64,000 bases of DNA from NCBI GenBank assembly GCA_963836665.1, contig CAWIKL010000001.1:2728001-2792000 (forward strand), read 5' to 3'. Within the stretch, counting starts at the first letter, position 1, and every line of letters starts with the position of its first letter. Below, in pieces: positions 56,658-64,000 of the stretch. This stretch comes from JAICSD01 sp963836665 (GTDB lineage: Bacteria; Acidobacteriota; Vicinamibacteria; Vicinamibacterales; 2-12-FULL-66-21). The translations under genes were made by a program, and so were the position numbers. A model generated the notes under the pieces. It worked only from the letters and a program-made list of their open reading frames with translations. It was not told where the DNA came from and did no database searches.

Positions 56658-56689
56658 GCCGGCGGCTCTAACCGTTGAGCTATGGGCCC
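56617..56689 (-). tRNA. tRNA with CAU anticodon (elongator Met or Ile2)
   Basis: A 73-nt cloverleaf on the minus strand: acceptor GGGCCCA / TGGGCCC with discriminator A, D-stem GCTC/GAGC, anticodon stem GCCGG/CCGGC with loop CTCATAA (anticodon CAT), T-stem CCAGG/CCTGG with loop TTCGAAT. The 3' CCA is not encoded. A CAU anticodon without initiator features (the 1:72 pair is G-C and normal) means elongator Met or, if modified by TilS, Ile decoding AUA; sequence alone does not decide. A methyltransferase gene overlaps it antisense. Confidence 0.95.
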
Positions 56690-56720
56690 AATCCATCGTA
56701 TCAGCAAGCTGAGCCCAATG

Positions 56721-56726
56721 TAGAAT
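56721..56726 (+). promoter_or_regulatory. -10 hexamer TAGAAT, near-leaderless start of zinc-ribbon gene
   Basis: TAGAAT overlaps the in-frame ATG at 56725 and ends ten bases before ATG 56737, which is why the downstream ATG is taken as the start. Confidence 0.45.
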
Positions 56727-56736
56727 GTCCGGACCG

Positions 56737-57462
56737 ATGCACGCGGATTTGGAGCGGGTCATAGCGCTGCAGCGTCTCGACAGCGAGGCGGCTGCGGCGC
56801 GGAAGAAACTGGCAGAAGGCCCTGAGCGCGAAAAGGCGTTCGATGCCCGGCTCGAAGAGGCCCGGCAACGGATCGCCGATGCCAAGGCCACGCTCGCCGC
56901 CAATCAGGAAGCGCGGCGGGCGATCGAAAAGGACGTCGCCCTGCACCAAGGCCGCCTCTCGAAGTACCGCGAGCAGGCGATGGCCGTCAAGACCAACCAG
57001 GAATATCACGCCATCCAGCACGAGATCGCCCACGCCCAGGGCGAAGTCAAGAAGCACGAAGATACGATGCTCGAACGCATGGTCGAGGCCGACGACCTCG
57101 CCGCGACGATCAAGACCGCCGACGCCCAGCTCGCCGGCGAGGAGAAGACCATCGACGCCGATCGCAGGGCGATGCACGTCGAGCATGCCGCCGTGCAGAC
57201 GGCGCTCGACGCGCTCGGCAGCCAGCGTGCCGCGGTCGTCGCCGCCATCGACAGGCGCGTGCTGGCGATTTACGAGACCGCCGCGGCCAAGCGGCAGGGT
57301 ATCGCGGTCGCGGAAGCCAGGGACGGCGGCTGCCTGGTGTGCCACGTGCGGATGCGCCCGCAGATGTTCAACGAGGTCCGCCGCAACGAAGCAATCGTCC
57401 AGTGCGAGAACTGCCAGCGGATCCTCTACTACGTGCCCGCCCAGGCTTCCCAAGCTTCCTGA
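56737..57462 (+). CDS. C4-type zinc-ribbon coiled-coil protein (CT398-like)
   Basis: A 241-residue protein: a long antiparallel coiled coil (about 1-170, with LQRLDSEAAAARKKLAEGPE and the YREQAMAVKTNQEYHAIQHE turn) and a C-terminal zinc ribbon with two C-x2-C pairs (GGCLVCHVRMRPQMFNEVRR, QCENCQRILYY). The family is widespread and often adjacent to RNase H or Nif3 genes; Chlamydia CT398 binds sigma54 and secretion components. The RNase H gene follows after 26 nt. Exact role unknown. Confidence 0.88.
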   Translation: MHADLERVIALQRLDSEAAAARKKLAEGPEREKAFDARLEEARQRIADAKATLAANQEARRAIEKDVALHQGRLSKYREQAMAVKTNQEYHAIQHEIAHAQGEVKKHEDTMLERMVEADDLAATIKTADAQLAGEEKTIDADRRAMHVEHAAVQTALDALGSQRAAVVAAIDRRVLAIYETAAAKRQGIAVAEARDGGCLVCHVRMRPQMFNEVRRNEAIVQCENCQRILYYVPAQASQAS

Positions 57463-57488
57463 TCGCGAGCGCGCGCCAGCGAGTCGAA

Positions 57489-57908
57489 GTGATCATCGCG
57501 TACATCGACGGCGGCGCCCGTGGCAATCCCGGCCCGGCGGGTTACGGCGCCTACATAGAGGGACCGGACGGCGCCCTTCTCGCCGAGTTGTATGGCGGGC
57601 TCGGCGTCGCCACGAACAACGTCGCGGAATACAGCGGCCTGCTCGTGGCGCTGCGCTGGGCCAAGGAGCACGGCCACACCGCCGTCCAGATCAGGGCGGA
57701 TTCGCTGCTGCTCGTCGAGCAGATGCGCGGCAACTACAAGGTCAAGCATCCCGGCCTGCAGCCGCTGCACGCCCGGGCGCGCCTGCTCGCCTACGAAGTC
57801 GGCCACGTCACCTTCGAGCACGTCCGCCGCGAGCTCAACAAGGACGCCGATCGCCTGTCCAACCTCGGCATGGACCAAGCCGAGGCGCAGCTGAAAACCA
57901 ACCAATGA
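57489..57908 (+). CDS. RNase H-family protein (ribonuclease HI-like)
   Basis: A 139-residue RNase H fold: the four catalytic acids are Asp in AYIDGGARGNPGPAGYG, Glu in NNVAEYSGLLVAL, Asp in IRADSLLLVEQM and Asp in ELNKDADRLSNLG. It cleaves RNA in RNA-DNA hybrids; this short acidobacterial/actinobacterial form lacks the basic handle of E. coli RNase HI. Start is GTG 57489. Downstream of the zinc-ribbon gene, and converging on pgeF. Confidence 0.9.
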   Translation: MIIAYIDGGARGNPGPAGYGAYIEGPDGALLAELYGGLGVATNNVAEYSGLLVALRWAKEHGHTAVQIRADSLLLVEQMRGNYKVKHPGLQPLHARARLLAYEVGHVTFEHVRRELNKDADRLSNLGMDQAEAQLKTNQ

Positions 57909-57919
57909 CGCGGTGGCAA

Positions 57920-58684
57920 TCAACCAATCGTGCGAATCGCGGCCAGCAGCCGACCCGCGGCGGGACCGTCCCCGCGATAGGAGTGCAGCCGATCGTGGTG
58001 CGTCTTGGTACAGAGCCCTGACGTGAATATCCGCGACGGATCGAGACCGCCGAGCTCGAGCTGATCGCGGTTCGCGCGCTCGAGATCGAGGAATGACCGA
58101 TCGCCGTTCCCTGGTGTGAACCACCGCTGGTACGGGGCCGGAAACGTCGACCGGAACGCCGCCACGACCTCAGGGCCGACCTCACCGCAGCAGCGCCCGA
58201 GACAAGGGCCGATCGCGGCGACGAGATCCGGGCCGCGACAGCCGAAGTCCGTTTTCATGAGCTCGGCGGTAATCAGGGACACGGCCGCGGCCGCGCCGCG
58301 CCAGCCGGCGTGGATGGCGGCGGCGACGCTCCTGACCGGATCGAACAGCAGCACGGGCGCGCAGTCGGCGACACGGACACCAATCGCCACGGATGGATCA
58401 TCGGTAACGATTGCATCCGCTTCCCGCCGCTGCCATCCGTCCGTCTCTCCGCGCCGCGCGATCGCGATAGTGCGGCCGTGCACTTGTTTAACGAGCAGCA
58501 GCCGAGCGCACGTGACGCCAAGCGACGCCGCGACGGCGTCCCATTCGCTGGCATCTTCACGCAGCAACAAGTCGCGCGAGGTGAAGAGGTGGCGGGTGGG
58601 GAACGGCGCGCAGCGCAGGGCGCGTCCCCACGGCTCTTGCGTCCACTCGAAGGCGTCGCTGGGCTGAGGATCGCTGGCCATCAT
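57920..58684 (-). CDS. pgeF: Peptidoglycan editing factor PgeF (YfiH/multicopper-oxidase-like laccase domain)
   Basis: A 254-residue YfiH/DUF152 protein: KQVHGRTIAIAR, VRVADCAPVLLFDP, AAAIHAGWRGAAAAV, GPCLGRCCGEVGPEVVAAF, FLDLERANRDQL, and a terminal H-S-Y-R-G-D-G-P-A-A-G-R-L. These His/Cys positions bind zinc; relatives (YlmD, LACC1) act on nucleosides and PgeF keeps peptidoglycan precursors free of serine. Two ATGs occur in tandem (58684 and 58681). Its 5' end overlaps the remains of an acpS gene on the other strand. Confidence 0.92.
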   Translation of the reverse strand: MMASDPQPSDAFEWTQEPWGRALRCAPFPTRHLFTSRDLLLREDASEWDAVAASLGVTCARLLLVKQVHGRTIAIARRGETDGWQRREADAIVTDDPSVAIGVRVADCAPVLLFDPVRSVAAAIHAGWRGAAAAVSLITAELMKTDFGCRGPDLVAAIGPCLGRCCGEVGPEVVAAFRSTFPAPYQRWFTPGNGDRSFLDLERANRDQLELGGLDPSRIFTSGLCTKTHHDRLHSYRGDGPAAGRLLAAIRTIG

Positions 58685-58888
58685 CGGTCTGGGCTTCGAC
58701 GCGACCGACCTGCCGCGCCTACACGAGGTGTTCGCGCGCCACGCTGATCGCTTCCTGCGCCGCCTCTTCACCGGGGCAGCGATGGCTTATTGTACGCGGC
58801 GGCCGCGCTGACCATCACCCACGCCGAGACGCACGCGACGGCGCACGCACTGCTCTTCGACGATCCGCGCGCGCGCAACCTGTCGTGA
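58674..58888 (+). pseudogene. Degraded acpS (holo-ACP synthase) fragment with internal deletion
   Basis: Frame 58677-58811 reads A-I-I-G-L-G-F-D-A-T-D-L, RLHEVFARHADRFLRRLF and M-A-Y-C-T-R-R-P-R then stop: the N-terminal quarter of AcpS, with the metal-binding Asp in place. In the other frame 58805-58888 reads ALTITHAETHATAHALLFDD, the C-terminal strand of AcpS (S-L-T-H-x-x-x-x-A-x-A). About 55 residues between, including the catalytic F-A-A-K-E-A helix, are gone. No start better than CTG 58674. This is a decaying gene; the working 4'-phosphopantetheinyl transferase must be elsewhere. Confidence 0.78.
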
Positions 58889-59022
58889 CGCGAGGCGACG
58901 CTGCTGCTCGGCACGAATTTTTTGGCCGTCCCGATCTTCTTTCCCTTCCGGCGGTTGCGAAGACCGCCGGAGATCTCCGAGCCCGGCGCGCCGCTTGCCC
59001 CTCCCGGCACAGGAGAGTGGGC

Positions 59023-59322
59023 ATGACCGTCAAAATCATCGCAAACGAGAAGGGCAATCCGCCTGGAAAATTGGCCGAGGCCGAGCTGCATTTCACTGAC
59101 GGGGTCCTGGAAGGCCTGAAACTCGTCGGCTTCTCCATCTGGGAGCGCAGGACCGGCGACGGACGCAACGTCACTTTTCCGGCGCGCAGCTTTTCCCTGA
59201 ACGGCGAGCGGCGGAATTTCGCGCTGCTGCGTCCCTGCGCCGATAGCACGGCGCAGAACCAGCTGCGGGACGTGATTCTCGCGGCCTACGACGAACACGC
59301 GGCTGCCGCGGCAGTGGCCTAG
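59023..59322 (+). CDS. Small SpoVG-like protein
   Basis: A 99-residue protein that shares the SpoVG pattern: an opening beta-strand with charged loop, D-G-V-L-E-G-L-K-L-V-G-F-S-I-W, a V-x-F-P-A-R-S motif and a C-terminal helix Q-N-Q-L-R-D-V-I-L-A-A-Y-D-E. SpoVG proteins are small RNA/DNA-binding regulators. The match is structural in outline, not a close one. ATG 59023 follows AGGAGAG by seven bases. It stands alone after the acpS remnant. Confidence 0.7.
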   Translation: MTVKIIANEKGNPPGKLAEAELHFTDGVLEGLKLVGFSIWERRTGDGRNVTFPARSFSLNGERRNFALLRPCADSTAQNQLRDVILAAYDEHAAAAAVA

Positions 59323-59414
59323 CCAGCCAGTTACCGTAGCTGGACCGGTCAACCAGAAATCGGGAACCGGAGCGGGGAACCCGATACCGGCCGCTCGCAA
59401 TCGAGTCTCTGGTC

Positions 59415-59435
59415 ACTGGCAACTGGCAACTGGCA
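59415..59435. repeat. Triple 7-bp tandem repeat ACTGGCA
   Basis: ACTGGCA occurs three times in exact tandem at 59415-59421, 59422-59428 and 59429-59435, one base before the stop codon of the radical SAM gene on the minus strand. Confidence 0.6.
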
Positions 59436-59436
59436 G

Positions 59437-61182
59437 CTATGTCAGGACCGGCAGGAACTTGCGGTTCTCGGACGCGCGTTTGGGCGGCAGCGTCCACTCC
59501 TCGCGGAGGCCTTTGTCGAACTCGGCGCGGAAGAACTGGCTCTTCATGCCGCCATCGATGATGTCCCAGGGCAGCACGCGATCGGCCGAGCGGTCGCGGA
59601 AGATGTAGAAGTCGGCGTCGACGCCGGTGTCAGCGACAGCCGCGCGCCAGTTGCCGCCGTTGCGTTCGGCCGCTTCGATGGCCGGGGCGACGCGGCGATC
59701 GCCGAGCGACAGCAGCGCCTGGTAGTAGGAGTGGCGCTCCGACTTGATATTGAAGTAGACATTGTCGAGATCGGCGACGAGCGAGCGCAGGCGCTTCCCC
59801 TTGCGATCGGTGATCGCCGGGTCTTCCATCGGCAACCACTGGTACGCCGTCCCGGGCTTCGGGATGAGCGGGTTCACGCTGGCCACGATCCGGCCGAGGC
59901 GTCCCTTCGGCCGCGCGTGGCGCAGCATGGCGTCACGCAACTCCTTGGTGAGATCACGGATGCTCGCCAGGTCCTCGTCTGTTTCCGTCGGGAGGCCGAT
60001 CATGTAGTACAGCTTCAGGTTCTCCATCCCGTTGGCGAAGATCAGATCCGCCTTCTCGACGATCTCGGCGTTTGTCACGGTCTTGTTGATGACGCGACGC
60101 AGCCGGTCCGAGCCGGTTTCGGGCGCGATCGTGATCGAGCGCTCGCCGCTCTGGTGCAGCTTGCCGACGATCGACGGCGTCAGATCGTCGAGGCGCAGCG
60201 AGGCCGGCGAAATCGAGTAGCCCATCTCGAGCAGGCCGGAAAGAATCCGCTCGATGTCCGGGTGATCGCACAGCGCGATCGACACGAGGCCGACGCGGCT
60301 GGAGTGCGTGCGCGCCTCGCGTGCAAGGGCGAGGATCCGTTCGGCCGGGAACGCGCGCACGGGCAGGTAGTTGTAGCCGGCCCAGCAGAACCGGCACAGG
60401 TTGGCACAGCCGCGCACGACCTCGATCAGGAAACGCGAGCCGAACTCCGTGTCGGGCGTGAAGATCCGCGTTGACGGCGGATCGAGGCGATCGGTGCTCT
60501 TCACCGCCGCCTTCTTGACGACCGAGGGCGCGCCGCTGTCGGCCTTCGGCGTAAACGCCGCGATCGTGCCGTCATCCGCATAGCTGACGTCGTAGAACGA
60601 CGGAATGTAGAAACCGCGCGCCGCGGCAAGGCGGTGGAGCAGGTCAGCGCGATCGGACGCGTCCCCGAACGCGCCCATCAGCGACGGGATGAGCTCCTCC
60701 CCTTCCCCCGCGGCAATCACGTCGGCGAAGGGGGCGAGCGGCTCAGGATTGACGAACGTCACCGCGCCGCCGATCACGATCAGCGGATCGTGCGCGGTGC
60801 GCGCCTCGGCGCGGACCGGGATGCCGGCGAGCCGCAGCATCGAAACCACGTTGGTGTAGTCCCACTCGAACGACACCGAGAAAGCGAGGACATCGAAGTC
60901 ACGGACCGGCGTGTTTGATTCGATCGTACGGAGCGGCTCCCCCGAGTTGAGCGCCGCGGCGAGCTCCTGCCGCCCCGGCAGGCAGACGCGCTCGCACACC
61001 ACGTCCGCCAGCTCGTTGAAGAGCCGGTAGACCGTCTGGAAGCCCAGGTTGGACATCCCGACGAAGTAGGTGTTGGGAAACGCCAGCGCGACGCGCAACC
61101 GCCCGCCGTGCGGCTTGCGGATGTAGCCGACCTCTTTCGAGAGGACGTCGCGGTGGCGCTCCTGCTGAGCGCGTGCCGCCAT
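59437..61182 (-). CDS. B12-binding-domain radical SAM protein (TIGR03960-like)
   Basis: A 581-residue radical SAM protein. The N-terminal cobalamin-like region (VALAFPNTYFVGMSNLGFQT, YRLFNELADVVCERVCLP) precedes the cluster motif C-x3-C-x2-C in VVRGCANLCRFCWAGYNYLP (about residue 240), then SITIAPETGSDRLRRVINKT and NLKLYYMIGLPTETDEDLAS. In other phyla this domain is fused to, or followed by, a TIGR03936 partner; here the chain ends without it. Reaction unknown. Coding on the minus strand, 202 nt from ftsZ. Confidence 0.9.
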   Translation of the reverse strand: MAARAQQERHRDVLSKEVGYIRKPHGGRLRVALAFPNTYFVGMSNLGFQTVYRLFNELADVVCERVCLPGRQELAAALNSGEPLRTIESNTPVRDFDVLAFSVSFEWDYTNVVSMLRLAGIPVRAEARTAHDPLIVIGGAVTFVNPEPLAPFADVIAAGEGEELIPSLMGAFGDASDRADLLHRLAAARGFYIPSFYDVSYADDGTIAAFTPKADSGAPSVVKKAAVKSTDRLDPPSTRIFTPDTEFGSRFLIEVVRGCANLCRFCWAGYNYLPVRAFPAERILALAREARTHSSRVGLVSIALCDHPDIERILSGLLEMGYSISPASLRLDDLTPSIVGKLHQSGERSITIAPETGSDRLRRVINKTVTNAEIVEKADLIFANGMENLKLYYMIGLPTETDEDLASIRDLTKELRDAMLRHARPKGRLGRIVASVNPLIPKPGTAYQWLPMEDPAITDRKGKRLRSLVADLDNVYFNIKSERHSYYQALLSLGDRRVAPAIEAAERNGGNWRAAVADTGVDADFYIFRDRSADRVLPWDIIDGGMKSQFFRAEFDKGLREEWTLPPKRASENRKFLPVLT

Positions 61183-61383
61183 AAGAAATCAGGTGCGAGA
61201 AGATGCGAACGGTCGTGCGAGAGGCGATCCTGCGGCGGCGCCGTTCACGCGTGCCGTGGATTTACCTAGTGTACCACGTGCGCCATGCCCGCGGCGCCGG
61301 GGCTCTGAATGACCAGCGGCGAGCGTCTCCGGGTGTAGACGATCGCCGCCCTCGCGTCCCGCCCGTCGCGACCCCGCGCCGTG

Positions 61384-62643
61384 CTACTCGTTCTGGCGTC
61401 GCAGGAACGCCGGCACGTCGAGCGGCGACACCGGCTCGAACTCCGCCCCTGGACTGAACGTGTCGATGGCCGGGTCTGACGCCGCCACCGCCGCCGGCAT
61501 CTCCAGCACCGGCCGCCGCGACACCGGGATCCGCGACACACCGCCGCCACCGCCGCCGGCCGCCACCGCCACTCTGTCGGTCTGCTGCCACGCCGTGTAC
61601 TGCTGGAGGTCCACCGGCGTCACCGCCGTCGCCGCCTTGGTCTGCTTCTCGACGGCAACCCGATCGAAGCCGGTCGCGATCACCGTGATCTTGACCTTCC
61701 CCTGCATCTTCGGATCGACGACCGCGCCGAAGATGATGTTGGCGTCCTCGTGGGCGGCCTCCTGGATGACTGCCGAGGCCTCGCTCACCTCGATCAGCGA
61801 CAGGTCGGAGCCGCCGGTGACGTTGATGATGACGCCACGCGCCCCCTTGACCGAGGCGTCTTCGAGGAGCGGACTCGAGATGGCGCGGTTCGCCGCGTCC
61901 ATCGCCTTATTGTCACCCTCGGCGACCCCGGTCCCCATGATCGCGATCCCCATCCCGGCCATGATCGTCTTGACGTCGGCGAAGTCGAGGTTGATCAGCC
62001 CGGGCACGAGGATCAGGTCCGAGATGCCCTGGATCGCCTGCCGCAGCACGTCATCGGCCGTCACGAACGCGTCGTTCAGCGAGGTCGTGCGCGCGATCGT
62101 GGCGAGCAGCCGCTCGTTGGGAATGGTGATCACGGTGTCGACGCAGTCGCGCAGTTCCTCGAGCCCTCGCTCGGCCTGGGTCTGCCGCTTCCTCCCTTCG
62201 AACTTGAACGGCTTGGTCACCACCGCGATGGTCAACGCGCCCAGCTCGCTGGCCAGGCTGGCGATGACTGGCGCGGCGCCGGTCCCGGTGCCGCCACCGA
62301 GGCCGGTGGTGACAAACACCATGTCGGCCCCGTCGAGCGCCTCGATCAGCTTGTCGGTGTCCTCGAGCGCCGCCTGGCGCCCGACGTTTGGATCGGCGCC
62401 AGCGCCGAGCCCCTTGGTCAGCTTGCCGCCAATCTGGATCTTGTTCGGCGCCGAGTTCAACTTCAGCGCCTGCAGGTCGGTGTTGGCGATGATGAACTCG
62501 ACGCCGTCGAGCCCGGCCTGCACCATGCGGTTGACGGCATTGCTGCCGCCGCCGCCGACGCCCACCACCTTGATGCGGGCGCCCGTGCGTCCCTCCTCTT
62601 CGAGCTTCAGCCGCAACGCGTTGTCGACCATCCGGACCTCCAT
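61384..62643 (-). CDS. ftsZ: Cell division protein FtsZ
   Basis: A 419-residue tubulin-like GTPase that builds the Z ring. Nucleotide motifs: IKVVGVGGGGSNAVNRMV, NTDLQAL, the tubulin signature VTTGLGGGTGTGAAPVIAS, and the synergy-loop NLDFADVKTIM. A low-complexity linker (VAVAAGGGGGGVSRIPVSRR) leads to the C-terminal partner-binding peptide LDVPAFLRRQNE, which binds FtsA and other divisome proteins. The ATG overlaps the ftsA stop (TGATG). Confidence 0.98.
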   Translation of the reverse strand: MEVRMVDNALRLKLEEEGRTGARIKVVGVGGGGSNAVNRMVQAGLDGVEFIIANTDLQALKLNSAPNKIQIGGKLTKGLGAGADPNVGRQAALEDTDKLIEALDGADMVFVTTGLGGGTGTGAAPVIASLASELGALTIAVVTKPFKFEGRKRQTQAERGLEELRDCVDTVITIPNERLLATIARTTSLNDAFVTADDVLRQAIQGISDLILVPGLINLDFADVKTIMAGMGIAIMGTGVAEGDNKAMDAANRAISSPLLEDASVKGARGVIINVTGGSDLSLIEVSEASAVIQEAAHEDANIIFGAVVDPKMQGKVKITVIATGFDRVAVEKQTKAATAVTPVDLQQYTAWQQTDRVAVAAGGGGGGVSRIPVSRRPVLEMPAAVAASDPAIDTFSPGAEFEPVSPLDVPAFLRRQNE

Positions 62644-63878
62644 CAGAAGAACTCCTTGAACAAGCCGCGCAGCCGCCCGGCCACGCGTCCGAAAGCGCCG
62701 GCCCCGACCGGGCGCGCCACTTCTCCGACATGATTCCGGTGCGCGTACATCACCAGGCCGACCGCAGTGGCAAACGCCGGGTTGTTGACGTGATCGGCAA
62801 GCCCGCCGACGCCGGCGGGTACGCCGCGGCGGATCGGCAAGTCGAAGATCTGTTCGGCGATCTCGGCCATCCCGTCGAGCATGGCGCCGCCACCGGTCAG
62901 CACGATCCCCGAGTTGAGCGATTTCTCGAAGCCGGCCTTGCGGATTTCGTCCCACAACAGGTGGAAGATCTCCTCGGCGCGCGGCTGCAGGATTTCCGAG
63001 AGGATGCGCCGCGCCATGACCCGCGGCTTGCGCCCGCCGACGCTCGGCACGTCCATCGTCTCGTCCTCGTCGACCATCGCCGACAGCGCGCAGCCGCAGC
63101 GCCGCTTGATCTTTTCTGCGTCCGGGATCGGCGTGCGCAGGCCGACGGCGATGTCGTTGGTGAAGTGGTCGCCGCCGATGGCGACGACCCCGGTGTGCCA
63201 GATGCTGCCGCGCTCGAAGATGGCGAAGTCGGTGGTGCCGCCGCCGATGTCGACGATGGCCACGCCGAGCTGTTTTTCATCATCGGTCAGCACCGCTTCG
63301 CTGGCGGCGAGTTGCTCGAGCACGGTGTCGAGCACCGCGACCCCGGCGCGGTTGACGCAGGCGACGATGTTCTGTGTCGACGACGCGCTGCCGGTGACGA
63401 TGTGGACGTTCACCTCGAGGCGGGTCCCGGTCATGCCGACCGGCGCGCCGATGCCATCCTGCTCGTCGACGACAAAATCCTGTGGCAGTACGTGCAGGAT
63501 CTCGCGGCCGCTCGGCAACGCCACCGCCTTGGCGGCGTCGATGGCGCGGCGCACGTCCTCGCGAGTGATCTCGCGGTTCTTACCGGCGACGGCGACCACA
63601 CCGCGGCTGTTGAAGGCCTTGACGTGCGCTCCCGACAGGCCGAGGTGCACCGAGTCAATCTCGACGCCAGCGGTCAGCTCCGCCTCGTCGATCGCCTTCT
63701 TGATCGACTCCACCGCCGCCTCGAGGTTGACGACGACGCCGCGGCGGATGCCCTTCGAGTCGGCCAGGCCGAGGCCGATGATGTCCAGGCCGCCGTCGTC
63801 GGTCATCTCGCCGACGATGGCGGCGATCTTCGCCGTGCCGACGTCGAGCCCGACCAGATACCGTTCCTTCCGAGCCAC
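62643..63878 (-). CDS. ftsA: Cell division protein FtsA
   Basis: A 411-residue actin-like protein that tethers FtsZ to the membrane. Motifs: LVGLDVGTAKIAAIVGEMTD (phosphate 1), IVDIGGGTTDFAIFERGSIW (phosphate 2), VLTGGGAMLDGMAEIAEQIF (adenosine). The C-terminus V-A-G-R-L-R-G-L-F-K-E-F-F is the amphipathic membrane helix. Start is GTG 63878, eight bases after GGAAGGGAG. Part of ftsQ-ftsA-ftsZ in the usual dcw order. Confidence 0.97.
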   Translation of the reverse strand: MARKERYLVGLDVGTAKIAAIVGEMTDDGGLDIIGLGLADSKGIRRGVVVNLEAAVESIKKAIDEAELTAGVEIDSVHLGLSGAHVKAFNSRGVVAVAGKNREITREDVRRAIDAAKAVALPSGREILHVLPQDFVVDEQDGIGAPVGMTGTRLEVNVHIVTGSASSTQNIVACVNRAGVAVLDTVLEQLAASEAVLTDDEKQLGVAIVDIGGGTTDFAIFERGSIWHTGVVAIGGDHFTNDIAVGLRTPIPDAEKIKRRCGCALSAMVDEDETMDVPSVGGRKPRVMARRILSEILQPRAEEIFHLLWDEIRKAGFEKSLNSGIVLTGGGAMLDGMAEIAEQIFDLPIRRGVPAGVGGLADHVNNPAFATAVGLVMYAHRNHVGEVARPVGAGAFGRVAGRLRGLFKEFF

Positions 63879-63915
63879 GGGTTCTCCCTTCCTTCAGTTG
63901 CCGGGTCGGCCCGGC

Positions 63916-64000
63916 CTACTTCTTCCCGGTCGGGCGGACATACACCCGTTCGTCGAACCGCAGGTCGACGTAATCGATGTCGGGGACGCGCTGGTGCAGC
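63916..64000 (-). CDS. ftsQ: FtsQ C-terminus (partial, continues past the window)
   Basis: The minus strand from 64000 reads L-H-Q-R-V-P-D-I-D-Y-V-D-L-R-F-D-E-R-V-Y and ends V-R-P-T-G-K-K-stop. The Y-V-D-L-R-F-D-x-R-V-Y pattern is the terminal strand of FtsQ/DivIB, and the gene sits just before ftsA, its usual place. Only 28 codons are visible. Confidence 0.85.
   Translation of the reverse strand, partial: LHQRVPDIDYVDLRFDERVYVRPTGKK

Noticed and set aside
58116..58667. A plus-strand 183-codon gene opposite pgeF
   Set aside because: Ser/Arg/Thr-rich antisense frame; PgeF motifs on the other strand are clear.

Overview
The window is strongly GC-rich, gene-dense DNA from a Gram-negative bacterium: it carries an LptD outer-membrane lipopolysaccharide-assembly protein, a lipoprotein with a clear lipobox and several secreted proteins. 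The gene mix (VTE5/VTE6-like fusion, UbiA prenyltransferase, DUF5695 giant secreted protein, carboxypeptidase-regulatory/TPR protein, lone FTCD-type cyclodeaminase beside HutI) and the codon bias fit an Acidobacteriota genome, perhaps the Vicinamibacteria group. That placement is inference; no rRNA is present to test it. There is no prophage, IS element or CRISPR array. This is chromosomal housekeeping and cell-envelope DNA.

Layout. 1-2.6 kb: a HEAT-repeat lipoprotein cut by the window edge and an enolase-superfamily MenC-like enzyme (minus strand). 2.7-13.7 kb (plus): deoxynucleoside kinase, then a tightly overlapping series accD-folC-lptD-rmlA-like-rmlC-like-rfbB-SDR-(VTE5/VTE6 fusion)-UbiA, linking lipid precursor, folate, LPS export, deoxysugar and isoprenoid functions through 4-8 bp overlaps. 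13.8-20.7 kb: small secreted proteins, a radical SAM protein, ClpA, HtpX, an M20 peptidase and a glycine-rich RRM protein. 21-27.2 kb: thiC diverging from a SUMF1-type protein through overlapping start codons, a serine hydrolase and an rRNA methyltransferase. 27.2-36.9 kb (mostly plus): rpiB-glyA-dinG-dam, a TPR protein, yggS-divIVA-yggU, hutI and a cyclodeaminase. 37-41 kb (minus): DUF4845-like gene, lepB, lepA, ada. 41.2-49.7 kb: DUF5695 protein, citrate synthase, GT2 and GT-C glycosyltransferases, an orphan larB. 49.8-56.7 kb (plus): mutS2-dnaG-rpoD, a methyltransferase and an antisense tRNA(CAU). 56.7-64 kb: C4 zinc-ribbon protein, RNase H, pgeF, a degraded acpS, a SpoVG-like protein, a radical SAM protein, then ftsZ-ftsA-ftsQ (minus).

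Three cross-cutting observations stand out. (1) About ten genes start 6-10 nt after a good TAnnnT -10 hexamer and lack a Shine-Dalgarno sequence, which points to widespread leaderless mRNAs. (2) Four otherwise intact conserved genes (rfbB, a beta-lactamase-family hydrolase, dinG, dnaG) each carry one extra base; in each case the surplus base lies in or beside a CC/GG doublet, three of the four in a GTACCT/AGGTAC context. This looks either like a systematic sequence error or, less likely, programmed +1 frameshifting. (3) A fused phytol-kinase/phytyl-phosphate-kinase-like protein sits directly upstream of a UbiA prenyltransferase, suggesting a compact prenyl-alcohol salvage and transfer module joined to an envelope-glycan operon.
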